From the NCBI RefSeq assembly GCF_000420745.1, contig NZ_ATVN01000001.1, forward strand, positions 124,001 through 188,000: a DNA stretch of 64,000 nucleotides. The letters run 5' to 3'. The stretch comes from Pseudorhodobacter ferrugineus DSM 5888. Lineage in GTDB: Bacteria > Pseudomonadota > Alphaproteobacteria > Rhodobacterales > Rhodobacteraceae. The translations under genes and the position numbers were made by a program. Shown piece after piece: positions 15,679 through 25,700 of the stretch (position 1 is the first letter of the stretch; each line of letters begins with the position of its first letter). Below the pieces are notes generated by a model. That model was not told the origin of the DNA, did no database searches, and saw only the letters and a program-made list of their open reading frames with translations.

Positions 15679-15976
15679 ACGAGATCAGGCTCCTGCTGCC
15701 CGGCACGGTATTGGCCGATAGGGGCGGTTACACACATAGGTGCCCGCTTTACAGCAGGCAAGTTTCCAAGCGGTCACTTTCTGTTGTGTGCCACGCGGCA
15801 CGGTCCAGTCAGATTCGCCCGGGCCCCCGCCCGATATGGAATTACTATCAGATAAGTCTCTAAAATGAAAGACGTATGGGCCCATAGCGGGGCGCGTGAA
15901 TCGGTAAAGGAAGATCGTGGTCAACGGGTTTTTCGCAGCTTATGATCCCAACAGTTCTGAAAGGAAAGCGCCGCGC
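15679..15976. promoter_or_regulatory. Divergent promoter region with a 12-bp palindrome
   Basis: Region between the kinase gene and the next glycosyltransferase. It contains the perfect palindrome TATGGGCCCATA at 15875-15886, a candidate operator for divergent control. No clear -35/-10 pair could be assigned. Confidence 0.35.
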
Positions 15977-16948
15977 ATGCAAACACCCAAGCCCCAGCCC
16001 ACAACGGCACCCCGGCACGTCGACGCCGTTGTGATTGGTCGTAATGAAGGCGCGCGACTGGCGGCCTGCATCACGTCGCTTGTCGGGCAAGTTGGCCGCG
16101 TGATCTATGTCGACAGCGGGTCTACCGATGGCAGCGCGGACATGGCGGCGGGTTTGGGGGCGACGGTGGTTGCCCTTGATATGACCCAACCCTTTACCGC
16201 CGCCCGCGCCCGCAATGCGGGCCTTGAACAGGTGACGGCACCGTTTGTTCAATTCGTTGATGGTGATTGCATGGTGCAACCCGATTGGGTCGCCACGGCG
16301 ATGGATTTTGCCGCCCGCCACCCCGATGCCGCTGTGATCTGTGGTCGGCGGCGCGAACGCTTTCCCGAAGCGTCGGTCTTTAACCGCCTGTGTGACCGTG
16401 AGTGGGACACGGCGATTGGGCAAGCGGCGGCCTGCGGTGGGGATGCCTTGATGCAAACAGATGCGCTGCGCGCGGTTGGGGGTTACCGCGACACTCTTAT
16501 CGCAGGCGAGGAACCCGAGCTGTGCCTGCGCCTTGCGCAAAACGGCGGCCAGATCTGGCGGATTGATGCCGAGATGACCCTGCATGACGCCGCCATGACC
16601 CGTTTTGCCCAATGGTGGAGCCGCAGCCGTCGTGCGGGCCATGCTTATGGCGAAGGGGCTGCCTTGCACGGCGCGCCGCCCGTCCGGCACTGGGTGCGCG
16701 AGACGCGCCGCGCGCTGATTTGGGGCGCGGGGGTTCCGATTGCGGCGATTGGTTTGGGCCTGATCCACCCGCTTGGGTTTCTGGTGTTGCTGGCTTGGCC
16801 GCTGCAAATGCTGCGCCTGTCCCCGCGTTTGGGGCCTGAGACAGCATTTTTCACCGTGTTGGGTAAATTGCCCGAGGCGCAAGGTGTTCTGGGGTATTGG
16901 TGGGGCCGGATCACGCGCAAACGGGCGACCTTGATCGAATATAAATAG
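15977..16948 (+). CDS. Family 2 glycosyltransferase with C-terminal membrane segment
   Basis: 323 residues from the ATG at 15977, preceded by AAAGGAAAG; an in-frame GTG 60 bp upstream also has a purine-rich leader. GT-A motifs are DAVVIGRNEGARL, VIYVDSGSTDGS and the metal-binding FVDGDCMVQ. GGDALMQTDALRAVGGY and the AGEEPELCLRL acceptor-side motif follow. The end holds hydrophobic stretches (VPIAAIGLGLIHPLGFLVLLAW) likely to anchor the protein in the inner membrane. Role: sugar addition to the lipid-linked repeat unit. It is convergent with the WecG/TagA gene 2 bp away. Confidence 0.85.
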   Translation: MQTPKPQPTTAPRHVDAVVIGRNEGARLAACITSLVGQVGRVIYVDSGSTDGSADMAAGLGATVVALDMTQPFTAARARNAGLEQVTAPFVQFVDGDCMVQPDWVATAMDFAARHPDAAVICGRRRERFPEASVFNRLCDREWDTAIGQAAACGGDALMQTDALRAVGGYRDTLIAGEEPELCLRLAQNGGQIWRIDAEMTLHDAAMTRFAQWWSRSRRAGHAYGEGAALHGAPPVRHWVRETRRALIWGAGVPIAAIGLGLIHPLGFLVLLAWPLQMLRLSPRLGPETAFFTVLGKLPEAQGVLGYWWGRITRKRATLIEYK

Positions 16949-16950
16949 CC

Positions 16951-17700
16951 TTAGCCCCGCAACCGCCACGCCCGCCACGCATGCACGGGCAAAATCGCGG
17001 CACAGTCGATATAGCGCGGCACCATCCGCTTGGGGCTTTGCAGTGCCCGCCACAACCATTCCAATGCAAAGCGGCGCGACCAATCCGGCGCGCGCTGCTG
17101 ATACCCCGACAGAAAATCCACCCCTGCACCGACACAGGCAAAGCCTGCTTGGGGGGCAAGTGTCCGGCCAAGGGCTGCAAATTGTTCCTGCTTTGGCGCG
17201 CCAAGGGCGATCAGACACAGGCAAGGCCCAACCTCGGCAATCTGCGTCAACATGGTTTTGGCGGCGTCACCCGTCGGGTCAAACCCGAAGGCCGGCGCGA
17301 TGGTTTTTGCAATGACAATCCCCTGCACCTGTTCGCGCAACGCCGCCGCCGCCCCTGCCAGTGCCGCGTCACTGCTGCCAAACAGCACCAAAGGCCGCCC
17401 CAGACTTGCCGCCACCCGCACCAATGGCTGTACCAAATCCGACCCCGGCACCAAACCCACAGGGCGGCGTGCCAGCCGTGACAACCAGACAATCGGGTTG
17501 CCATCGGCCACGACCATATCCTGCTGGGCATAGGCCGCCCGAAAGGCCGTATTCGCGCCCAGTTTTACAAGGTGATCCAGATTGATCGTGGCCAGCGCAA
17601 AGCCCGTGCCATCCCGCAAACGCGACTCTACCTCGGCCAGAACCGAAGGCGCATCGGGATGGGTGATCGCAATCTCTGTACTGCCGAAAACAAACTTCAT
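16951..17700 (-). CDS. WecG/TagA/CpsF family glycosyltransferase
   Basis: 249 residues. Family GT26 landmarks are the N-terminal ATINLDHLVKL, DGNPIVWLSR, then RPVGLVPGSDL and LIALGAPKQEQF. It adds an N-acetylated amino sugar or its uronate to a polyprenyl-linked acceptor in the cytoplasm. It lies alone on the minus strand inside the exopolysaccharide locus and is divergent from the polymerase gene. Confidence 0.88.
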   Translation of the reverse strand: MKFVFGSTEIAITHPDAPSVLAEVESRLRDGTGFALATINLDHLVKLGANTAFRAAYAQQDMVVADGNPIVWLSRLARRPVGLVPGSDLVQPLVRVAASLGRPLVLFGSSDAALAGAAAALREQVQGIVIAKTIAPAFGFDPTGDAAKTMLTQIAEVGPCLCLIALGAPKQEQFAALGRTLAPQAGFACVGAGVDFLSGYQQRAPDWSRRFALEWLWRALQSPKRMVPRYIDCAAILPVHAWRAWRLRG

Positions 17701-18045
17701 TTACATGCGCCTTAACCGGATTCCTGTGCCACCTATCACAAAATGACCGTTCGCGCGAGGGTCAGAACCGTGCGGTAATCGCGGGCGGGGCGCAACACTC
17801 TGTTTCCAAACTGTTCAAGGGGTGCTTGGCTGGCGATCTATTTTATTATTAGATTCAATGAATTGAATGTCATCACCTAAAGGTGCCGTCAAACCCACCC
17901 TTAAGAATAACGGGTCGCCGTGCAACACTTGGCCCGCCGCCCACGCAGGCCGGATAGTTTGCGCGCGGCCCGCGTGCTAGCATTGCAGCCGAACACCCTC
18001 TGCGCCTGCACGCGGCGTGCCACCCAAGGAACAAAGACTGCGGCG
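17701..18045. promoter_or_regulatory. Divergent intergenic region with two adjacent inverted repeats
   Basis: It holds ATTCAA-TGAA-TTGAAT at 17853-17868 and CACCT-AA-AGGTG at 17874-17885, 5 bp apart and in an A/T-rich patch. These may be operators or leader structures for the polymerase gene. In-frame codons run upstream to 17920, so the true start of that gene is uncertain. Confidence 0.35.
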
Positions 18046-19458
18046 ATGCCCAACGCACTTGCCTATATTATGCTGCTGATCTGGCCTATCATCGCGGTAG
18101 CCCTGTTTCGACGCTTGCCACGTGAAAAGGCGCTGATCTGGTCAATCCTTGCGGCCTATATGATCCTTCCGCCTATCGCTAATATCAACCTGCCTGCTGT
18201 GCCGGATCTGGACAAGTTTGCCATCGCCAACCTGTGCGCCTTGGGGCTGACTGTCTGGGTTTTGCACGAAAAGGTCAGCTTTTTGCCAAGCAGCCTGATT
18301 GGGCGGGTGCTGATTATTCTGTACGTCGTCAGCCCGTTTGCCACGGCCCTGACCAACACAGACCCGATCCCGATTGTCATGCAAGACGTGCCGGCCTTGC
18401 GGATGTACGACTCGGTGGCAACGATCAGCTATCAGTTTATCGCGCTGATCCCGTTCTTTCTGGCGCGGCAATTACTGCGCAGCGAAGCCGCCCTAAAGGT
18501 GATGGTTGGGGCCTTGGTCACGGCAGGGCTGATCTATTCCTTGCCGATGTTGTTGGAATCGCGCATCTCGCCGCAGCTGAACATCTGGGTTTACGGCTTT
18601 TTCCAGCATGATTTTTCGCAAAGCATGCGCGCGGGCGGCTTTCGCCCGATGGTGTTCATGCCGCATGGGCTGTGGGTTGCGTTCTTTGCGCTGATGGCGG
18701 CGATGTCTGCACTGATCATTCTGCGCATGGGCGAGGCGCAGGATCGCCCAAAGCAACTGGCGATTTTCCTTTACCTCGCGCTTGTTCTGTACACGTGCAA
18801 AAGCGTGGGGCCGTTGGTCTATGCGCTGGGCCTGACGCCAGTTATTTTTTTTGCCCCCCGGCGCTGGCAGTTGCTGTTGGCGGCGGGGCTGGCCGTCGTT
18901 GTCATCACCTATCCGCTGCTGCGGGGCGCGGGGCTTATTCCGCTGGATATCATTCTTGATTACGCGCTGTCCCTCAGCCCTGAGCGCCACCAGTCCCTGA
19001 ATTTCCGGATCATGAACGAAGAGGAATTGCTGGCCCGCGCGGCGCTCAAGCCGTACTTCGGCTGGGGCGGCTATGGCCGGAACCTGATCCTCGACGCCTT
19101 TGACGGTCGCATTCTGACCATTCCCGATGGGCAATGGATCATTGTTTTGGGGACCTATGGCTGGCTTGGCTATATCTGTGAATTTGGCCTGCTGATCATG
19201 CCGCTGATTTTTTTGGGCCGTGAGGCGCTGTTGCAACGGTCGGCTGCGTTTTCGCCTTTTGCTTGCACTATTGCGCTGATCTATGCTGCCAACCTTGCCG
19301 ATCTGTTGCCAAACGCGACCCTCATTCCCTTTACATGGCTGATGGCAGGCGCGCTTATGGGCTATGCCGAAAGCCTGGCGACCCAGCGCCGCCACGATGC
19401 TGCGGCGAAATGGAAGGCCGGCTTGGCCCAAGGGTCAGGCCCCCGAACCGTTTTGTAA
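18046..19458 (+). CDS. O-antigen polymerase/ligase-like membrane protein
   Basis: 470 residues with roughly 11-12 hydrophobic segments and a larger periplasmic loop near residues 310-360 (SLSPERHQSLNFRIMNEEELL, AALKPYFGWGGYGRN). This loop and the WGGYG turn fit the Wzy/WaaL-like family. The ATG at 18046 begins directly with a membrane helix and follows AAGGA at a long distance. The probable role is polymerising repeat units at the periplasmic face of the inner membrane. It is the only Wzy candidate here; no Wzx flippase or Wza export channel is in the window. Confidence 0.8.
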   Translation: MPNALAYIMLLIWPIIAVALFRRLPREKALIWSILAAYMILPPIANINLPAVPDLDKFAIANLCALGLTVWVLHEKVSFLPSSLIGRVLIILYVVSPFATALTNTDPIPIVMQDVPALRMYDSVATISYQFIALIPFFLARQLLRSEAALKVMVGALVTAGLIYSLPMLLESRISPQLNIWVYGFFQHDFSQSMRAGGFRPMVFMPHGLWVAFFALMAAMSALIILRMGEAQDRPKQLAIFLYLALVLYTCKSVGPLVYALGLTPVIFFAPRRWQLLLAAGLAVVVITYPLLRGAGLIPLDIILDYALSLSPERHQSLNFRIMNEEELLARAALKPYFGWGGYGRNLILDAFDGRILTIPDGQWIIVLGTYGWLGYICEFGLLIMPLIFLGREALLQRSAAFSPFACTIALIYAANLADLLPNATLIPFTWLMAGALMGYAESLATQRRHDAAAKWKAGLAQGSGPRTVL

Positions 19459-19786
19459 TTCAGATTTTGTTAAAGTTGATTCGGATTGCGGCCTGTGGTT
19501 CACCCGCTTTATTGTTTCCATATCCCAGCCAATCGCCAAACCTTCACGCCAGTATACGGGCCATTCCCTGTGGGGTTTGCCTTGTTTCGGCGGGCAAAGC
19601 GGCAAGAATGTGGCAACACCGGGGCATTGTCCCTGCTGGGGCACTGATCGCCAAATGGTGCTGTGACGGGTAGGAAAACCGCGCCATCTGCGTTAGTTTT
19701 AACGTAATGGATCAAGCGGCTTAATTGGCAAATACCCTGATGGCCCAATGTTGATTGACCAAGGGAAAGGGCCAAAGGCAAGCGCT
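19459..19786. other. 328-bp intergenic region upstream of the PKS gene
   Basis: No gene seen. It should contain the promoter for the PKS-GT-NRPS-PPTase operon. I found no convincing inverted repeat, iron-box or sigma-70 pair. Confidence 0.3.
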
Positions 19787-22700
19787 ATGGCAGATGCGGC
19801 AAACCAGACGGACCTCGGCGACAATGATATCGCGATTGTTGGCATGGCGGCGCATCTTCCGGGGGCGGCGACTGTTGCGCAATATTGGTCCAATCTGGCC
19901 GCTGGCGTGGAAAGCATTCGCCATCTGACCGAGGCTGAATTGCTGGCCAATGGCGAAACCCCCGCGCGCCTGCGCCACCGCAATTATGTGCCAGCCTGCG
20001 CGCCCTTGGATAACTTCGACCATTTCGACGCCGAATTTTTCGGCTTTTCCCCAAAAGAGGCCGCGATCCTTGATCCCCAGCACCGCCAGTTCCTAGAGGT
20101 CGCGTGGGAGGCGCTGGAGGATGCAGGCCATCCGCCCGAAACCTTCTCCGGCACGGTGGGCGTTTACGGTGGCTGCGGCATGGGCAGCTATTTCTACTTC
20201 AACCTGTGTTCCAACCCTGACTTGGTTGAAAACACTGGCATGTTCCTGCTGCGCCACACGGGCAACGACAAGGATTTCCTGTCCACCCGCGTCAGCCATA
20301 TCTTTGACCTCAAAGGTCCGTCAATCAACGTCCAAACCGCCTGTTCGACATCCTTGGTGGCCGTGCATTACGCATCCCAAGCCTTGCTGATGGGCGAATG
20401 TGACATGGCGCTGGCGGGCGGCGTGACAATCGAGCTACCCCAAGGGCGGGGCTATATTTTCAACGATGGGGAAATCCTGTCGCCCGATGGTCATTGCCAC
20501 GCGTTCGATGCCAGTGCCCAAGGCACCGTTTTCGGCTCTGGTGCAGGTGTGGTTGTGCTGCGCCGCGCGGCCGATGCGGTGCGCGACGGCGATCATATCT
20601 GGGCGATTATCAAAGGCTCGGCGGTCAACAATGACGGGTCGGCCAAGGCAGGCTACCTTGCCCCGTCCGTCGACGGGCAAGCCCGCGCGATTGCCGAAGC
20701 GCAGGCGATTGCAGGCGTGACCGCCGACACGATTGACTACATCGAATGTCACGGTACGGGCACTTTCCTTGGCGATCCGATTGAAGTCGCCGCTTTGACC
20801 GAGGCTTTTGCCGAAACCACGGATGAAGTGGGCTTTTGCCGCATCGGCTCGGTCAAAACCAACATCGGGCATCTGGACACCGCCGCAGGTGTGGCCAGCC
20901 TGATCAAGGCCAGCCTGTCGCTGCATCACGGCCAAATGCCCCCCAGCCTGAACTACACCGCGCCCAATCCCGCGATTGATTTTGATACCAGCCCGTTTCG
21001 CGTGAATGACCGCCTGACCGATTGGACCCGCCGCAAAGGGCCGCGCCGCGCGGGCGTCAATTCACTGGGCGTGGGCGGCACCAACGCGCATGTGGTGGTG
21101 CAGGAAGCCCCCGCGCGCGCGCCTTCGGGGCAAAGTGATTGGCCGTTTCAACTGCTGGTCCTATCCGCCAAATCGAAATCCGCACTCGACGGGCAGGCCA
21201 AAAACCTTGCCGCCCATTTGCGTGCCCACCCAGAACAGCCGCTGGCCGATGTGGCGTGGACATTGAAACACGGCCGCCGCGCCTTTGAAAAGCGCCGCAT
21301 TGTTGTGGCCGAAAGCCATGCTCAGGCCGCCGATCTGTTGGAAAACACAGAACCCCGCCGCATTTTCAACCATGACCATTTGGGCAGCCCCGATGTGGTG
21401 TTCATGTTCCCCGGTGGCGGCGCGCAATACGCAGGCATGGCCCGCGATCTGTATCAAACCGAACCTGAATTTGCCGATTGGATGGACCGTGGGTTGGACA
21501 TCCTGCAACCCAAACTGACCTATGATATCCGCGCACTGTGGTTGCCCGAAACGGGGGGCGAGGCGGCGGCGAATGAGGCGCTGAAAAAGCCGTCGGTCCA
21601 ATTGCCGCTGATCATGATTACCGAATACGCGCTGGCAAAACTGTACCAAAGCTGGGGTGTGCAGCCGCAGGCGCTGGTCGGCCATTCGATGGGCGAAAAT
21701 ACCGCTGCGTGCTTGGCGGGGGTTATCAGCTTTGAAGATTGCATCGGCCTGATCCACCTGCGCGGCACCTTGTTTGATACGGTTCCGGCGGGCGGAATGC
21801 TGTCTATCCCGCTGGACGTGACCGAGGTGCGCCCGCTGCTGACGGACAACCTTGATATGGCATCGGTCAACGCGCCGGGCTTATGCGTTGTCTCTGGCCC
21901 CGATGCCGCCCTCAAAACCCTTGCCGAAACCCTTGCCGCGCAGGACGTGGACACCCAGCGCATCGCGATTGATATCGCCGCCCATTCCAAAATGCTGGAA
22001 CCGATCCTTGCGCATTTTGGCGATTATCTCCGCTCCATCCCGCTGCACGCACCGCAACTGCCGATCATTTCCAACACGACAGGTTTGGAGCTGACAGTGG
22101 TGCAGGCGACCAGCCCCGACTATTGGGTCGCCCATCTGCGCAACACGGTCAATTTCGCCGCCTGTATGGAAACGCTGAAATCGCCCTCCCGTGTGTTCAT
22201 GGAAATGGGTCCGGGCCGTGCGATGTCGTCGCTGGCACAGGCAAATGGTGTACCCGCCGCCCAAGTCATCGCCGCGCTGCGCCACCCCGAACAAGTGATC
22301 CCTGATGACCAATGGCACATCGCCACGATTGGCCGACTGTGGGCCTGCGGGGTCGATGTGGATTGGACCCCGATTTGGGGCGATGCGACCCGCCACCGCG
22401 TGCCGCTGCCCACCTATGCGTTCCAGCGCAAACAGTATTTCATCGAACCGGGGCAGGCGGCCCAAACCGCTGCCCCCGACCTGCCGATGCGGATAGAGGA
22501 TGTGGCAAACTGGGGCTGGCAACCCCATTGGCGGCCCCGCGCGGTAGAGACAGATGTGGATATCGAAGGCGGGCTTGACGGCGTGACGCCGCAAACATGG
22601 CTTGTGTTCATGGACGTGGGCGGTCTGGCCGAGGCGGCCTTTGCGCCCCTTATCGCGGCAGGTCACCGCGTGATCCCCGTCCGTACGGGTGATGCCTATG

Positions 22701-25700
22701 GTCCCGATGGCAAAGGCGGCTACCGCCTGTCGCCCGAACGGGGGCGCGACGGCTATGACGCGCTGCTGCGTGACCTGATTGCGCAAGGCCACACGCCCAC
22801 CCGCATCGCGCATTTCTGGTTGGTGACGGATGGGGAATACTTCCGCCCGGGGTCCAGCTTTTTCCATCGCAATATCGAACAGGGGTTCTATTCCCTGATG
22901 TTCCTTGGCCAGGCCTTGGCCGAAGAAAACCTTGCCCACCCCCCCCATATCACCGTTTTCACCAACGGTGCGGCGCAGGTGCGCAGCGAAGGTTTGGCCT
23001 ACCCTGAAAAGGCGACCATCGCTGGCCCGATGATGGTGATCCCGCGCGAAGTGCCTGGGGTGACCTGCGCCACGCTGGACTTGCAACTGCCCGCCCGTCC
23101 GCGCCGAGGAAAGCCGGATCATGCCGCGTTGATCCCGCAAGTGCTGGATGAATTGCTGGCGCTGCCCGCCAACCACACCGCCGCATTGCGAGGGGCGAAA
23201 CGGCTGGCGCGTGGGGTGAAATCCGTGGCCCTGCCTGATACCGAGCTGACCCTGCCCAAGGGCGCACCCGTTCTGCTGACCGGCGGCTTTGGCGGCATCG
23301 GCCTGACGCTGGCGGAAAAGCTGATCACCGATCATGGCGCCAAAATCGCCTTGATCGCACGCAGGCCCTTGCCCGACCGCGCCGATTGGCCCGCCTATTT
23401 GGCCAAGCACAGCCCGACCGATGCCAACAGCCGCCGTATCCTTGCGCTGCAGCGGTTAGAGGCGCTTGGCGGCGATGTGATGGTACTGACCGCCGATGTG
23501 ACCAACGCGCAAGACATGCGCGATGCGGCGGATCAGGTAACGACAGCCTTTGGCAAAATCCACACGGTCATCCATGCTGCTGGCGTGATTGATGATGGCC
23601 CGCTTTTGGCCAAATCTCCCGCGGCGGTCGAGGAAGTGTTTGCCCCAAAACTCCACGGCACCCGCGTTTTGGAAAACGTGTTTCCCGATGGGGCGATTGA
23701 ACGGCTGGTGCTGTTTTCGTCCACCTCGACCGTCACTGGCCCCGCAGGGCAGGTCGATTATATCGCGGCGAATGAATACCTGAACGCCTATGCGCAGTCG
23801 CGGCACGGTGGGAAAACCAAAGTGACCGCGCTGAACTGGGGCATCTGGGCTGATGTTGGCATGGCAGCCGAAGCATTGGCGGATCGCACGGGAACACGGG
23901 CCGCCGCCCCGCGCGTGCCCCTAAGCCTGCCGATGTTGGATGAGGCCACGTTTGACGACAAAGGGCATCGGCGTTTTACCGCCACTTACGGGCTGGACCG
24001 TTGGGTGCTGGACGGGCACCGCACCAAGGATGGCCACGCGCTGATCCCCGGCACCGGCTATCTGGAAATTGCCGCCGAGGCGATGGCGCAGGACGGGATG
24101 GATGCCTTTGAAATTCGCGACCTGTACTTTTTCCGCCCGCTCGATGTGCCCGATATCCGCGCGACCCTAACGCCGACGGATGAAGGTTACGGGTTTGATC
24201 TGCGGTCGGGCGTGCAATCCAAGGGCCGCACAGGCTGGCAGTTGAATGCCCAAGCCCGTCTGCTGCCATTGACCGACCTTGTGCCGCAATTGGACGCGGG
24301 GATCGCCGCCCGTTGTGGGCCTGCGGAAACGGGCACCGGCCTTGCGTCCCCGCAAGAGGCGCATTTGAACTTTGGCCCGCGCTGGCGGGTGCTGAAGTCC
24401 CGCGCTTATGGCACGGGCGAAGGCATCGCGGACCTCGCCTTGCCCGCGCAATTCCAATCCGAAGCCGGGCCTTGGCGGCTGCACCCTGCGCTGATGGACC
24501 TTGCGACAGGCTGGGCGATGGGGCTAATTGACGGCTATGCGCCGGACCATTTGTGGGTGCCGATGTCCTATGCTTCGGTCCGCGTTTACGCGCCGTTGCC
24601 GGCCCGCATTACCTCTTGGGTGCGCAATGCCGCCCCGAACCGCGCCACAGATGCCACGGCGGTGTTTGATGTGACACTGGCCGATCCATCGGGCAAGGTT
24701 TGTGTCGAAATCCACGGCTTTACCATTCGGCGCTTGGACGGTGCTTTGTCGTTCACTGCCCCCGATCCGCGCGAATTGACCTTTGATGATGACGCACAAA
24801 AACAGCTGTCGCCTGCCGAGGAACGGCTTGCCCATACCTTGTCGCAAGGCATCCGCCCCGACGAAGGCGCGCAGGCCTTTGCCCGTGCCCTGTCACTGGA
24901 TACAGCCCAAATCATCGTCTCGTCGCTGGATCTGCCCGCGCTTATTGCCCAAGTGGTCCAGACCGAGGCGGCCCCGAAACAAGGCCAAACCTTTGCCCGC
25001 CCCGATCTGGATAGCGACTATGCCGAACCCCGCAATGATATTGAACGGACCCTGACGGGATTTTGGCAAGACCTGCTGGGCGTGGGCCAGGTTGGCATCA
25101 ACGACGACTTTTTCGCGCTGGGCGGCCATTCGCTGATCGCCGTGCGCCTGTTTGCGATGGTGCGCAAAGCCTACCGCGTGGATTTCCCGATTTCGGTGCT
25201 GTTCGAGGCGCCGACGATTGCCGCCTGTGCAGACCTGATCGAGGATCGCATCGGCCCGCAAGATGCCGACAAACCCGTGTCCGAGGCCAAAACGCCGAAA
25301 CGTCGTTTCACCCATCTGGTCGCCATGCATGAACGCGAAGGCGGGCCGAAAACGCCGTTCTTCCTTGTGGCGGGCATGTTTGGCAACGTGTTGAACCTGC
25401 GCCATCTTGCGCAGCTTATCGGCGGCGAACGCCCGTTTTACGGCCTTCAGGCGCGCGGCCTTTATGGCGACCAACCGCCCCACAATACCATCCCCGAAGC
25501 GGCGGCTGATTACATCGCGGAACTGCGCCAAGTCCAACCGCATGGCCCCTATCTGCTGGGCGGCTTTTCGGGTGGCGGCTTGACCGCGTGGGAAATGGCG
25601 CTGCAACTGCAAAAAGCGGGCGAAGAGGTTGCATTGCTTGCCCTTCTCGACACGCCATTGCCGTTGCGCCCCAGCCTGTCGGGCACGGACAAAGCCATGA

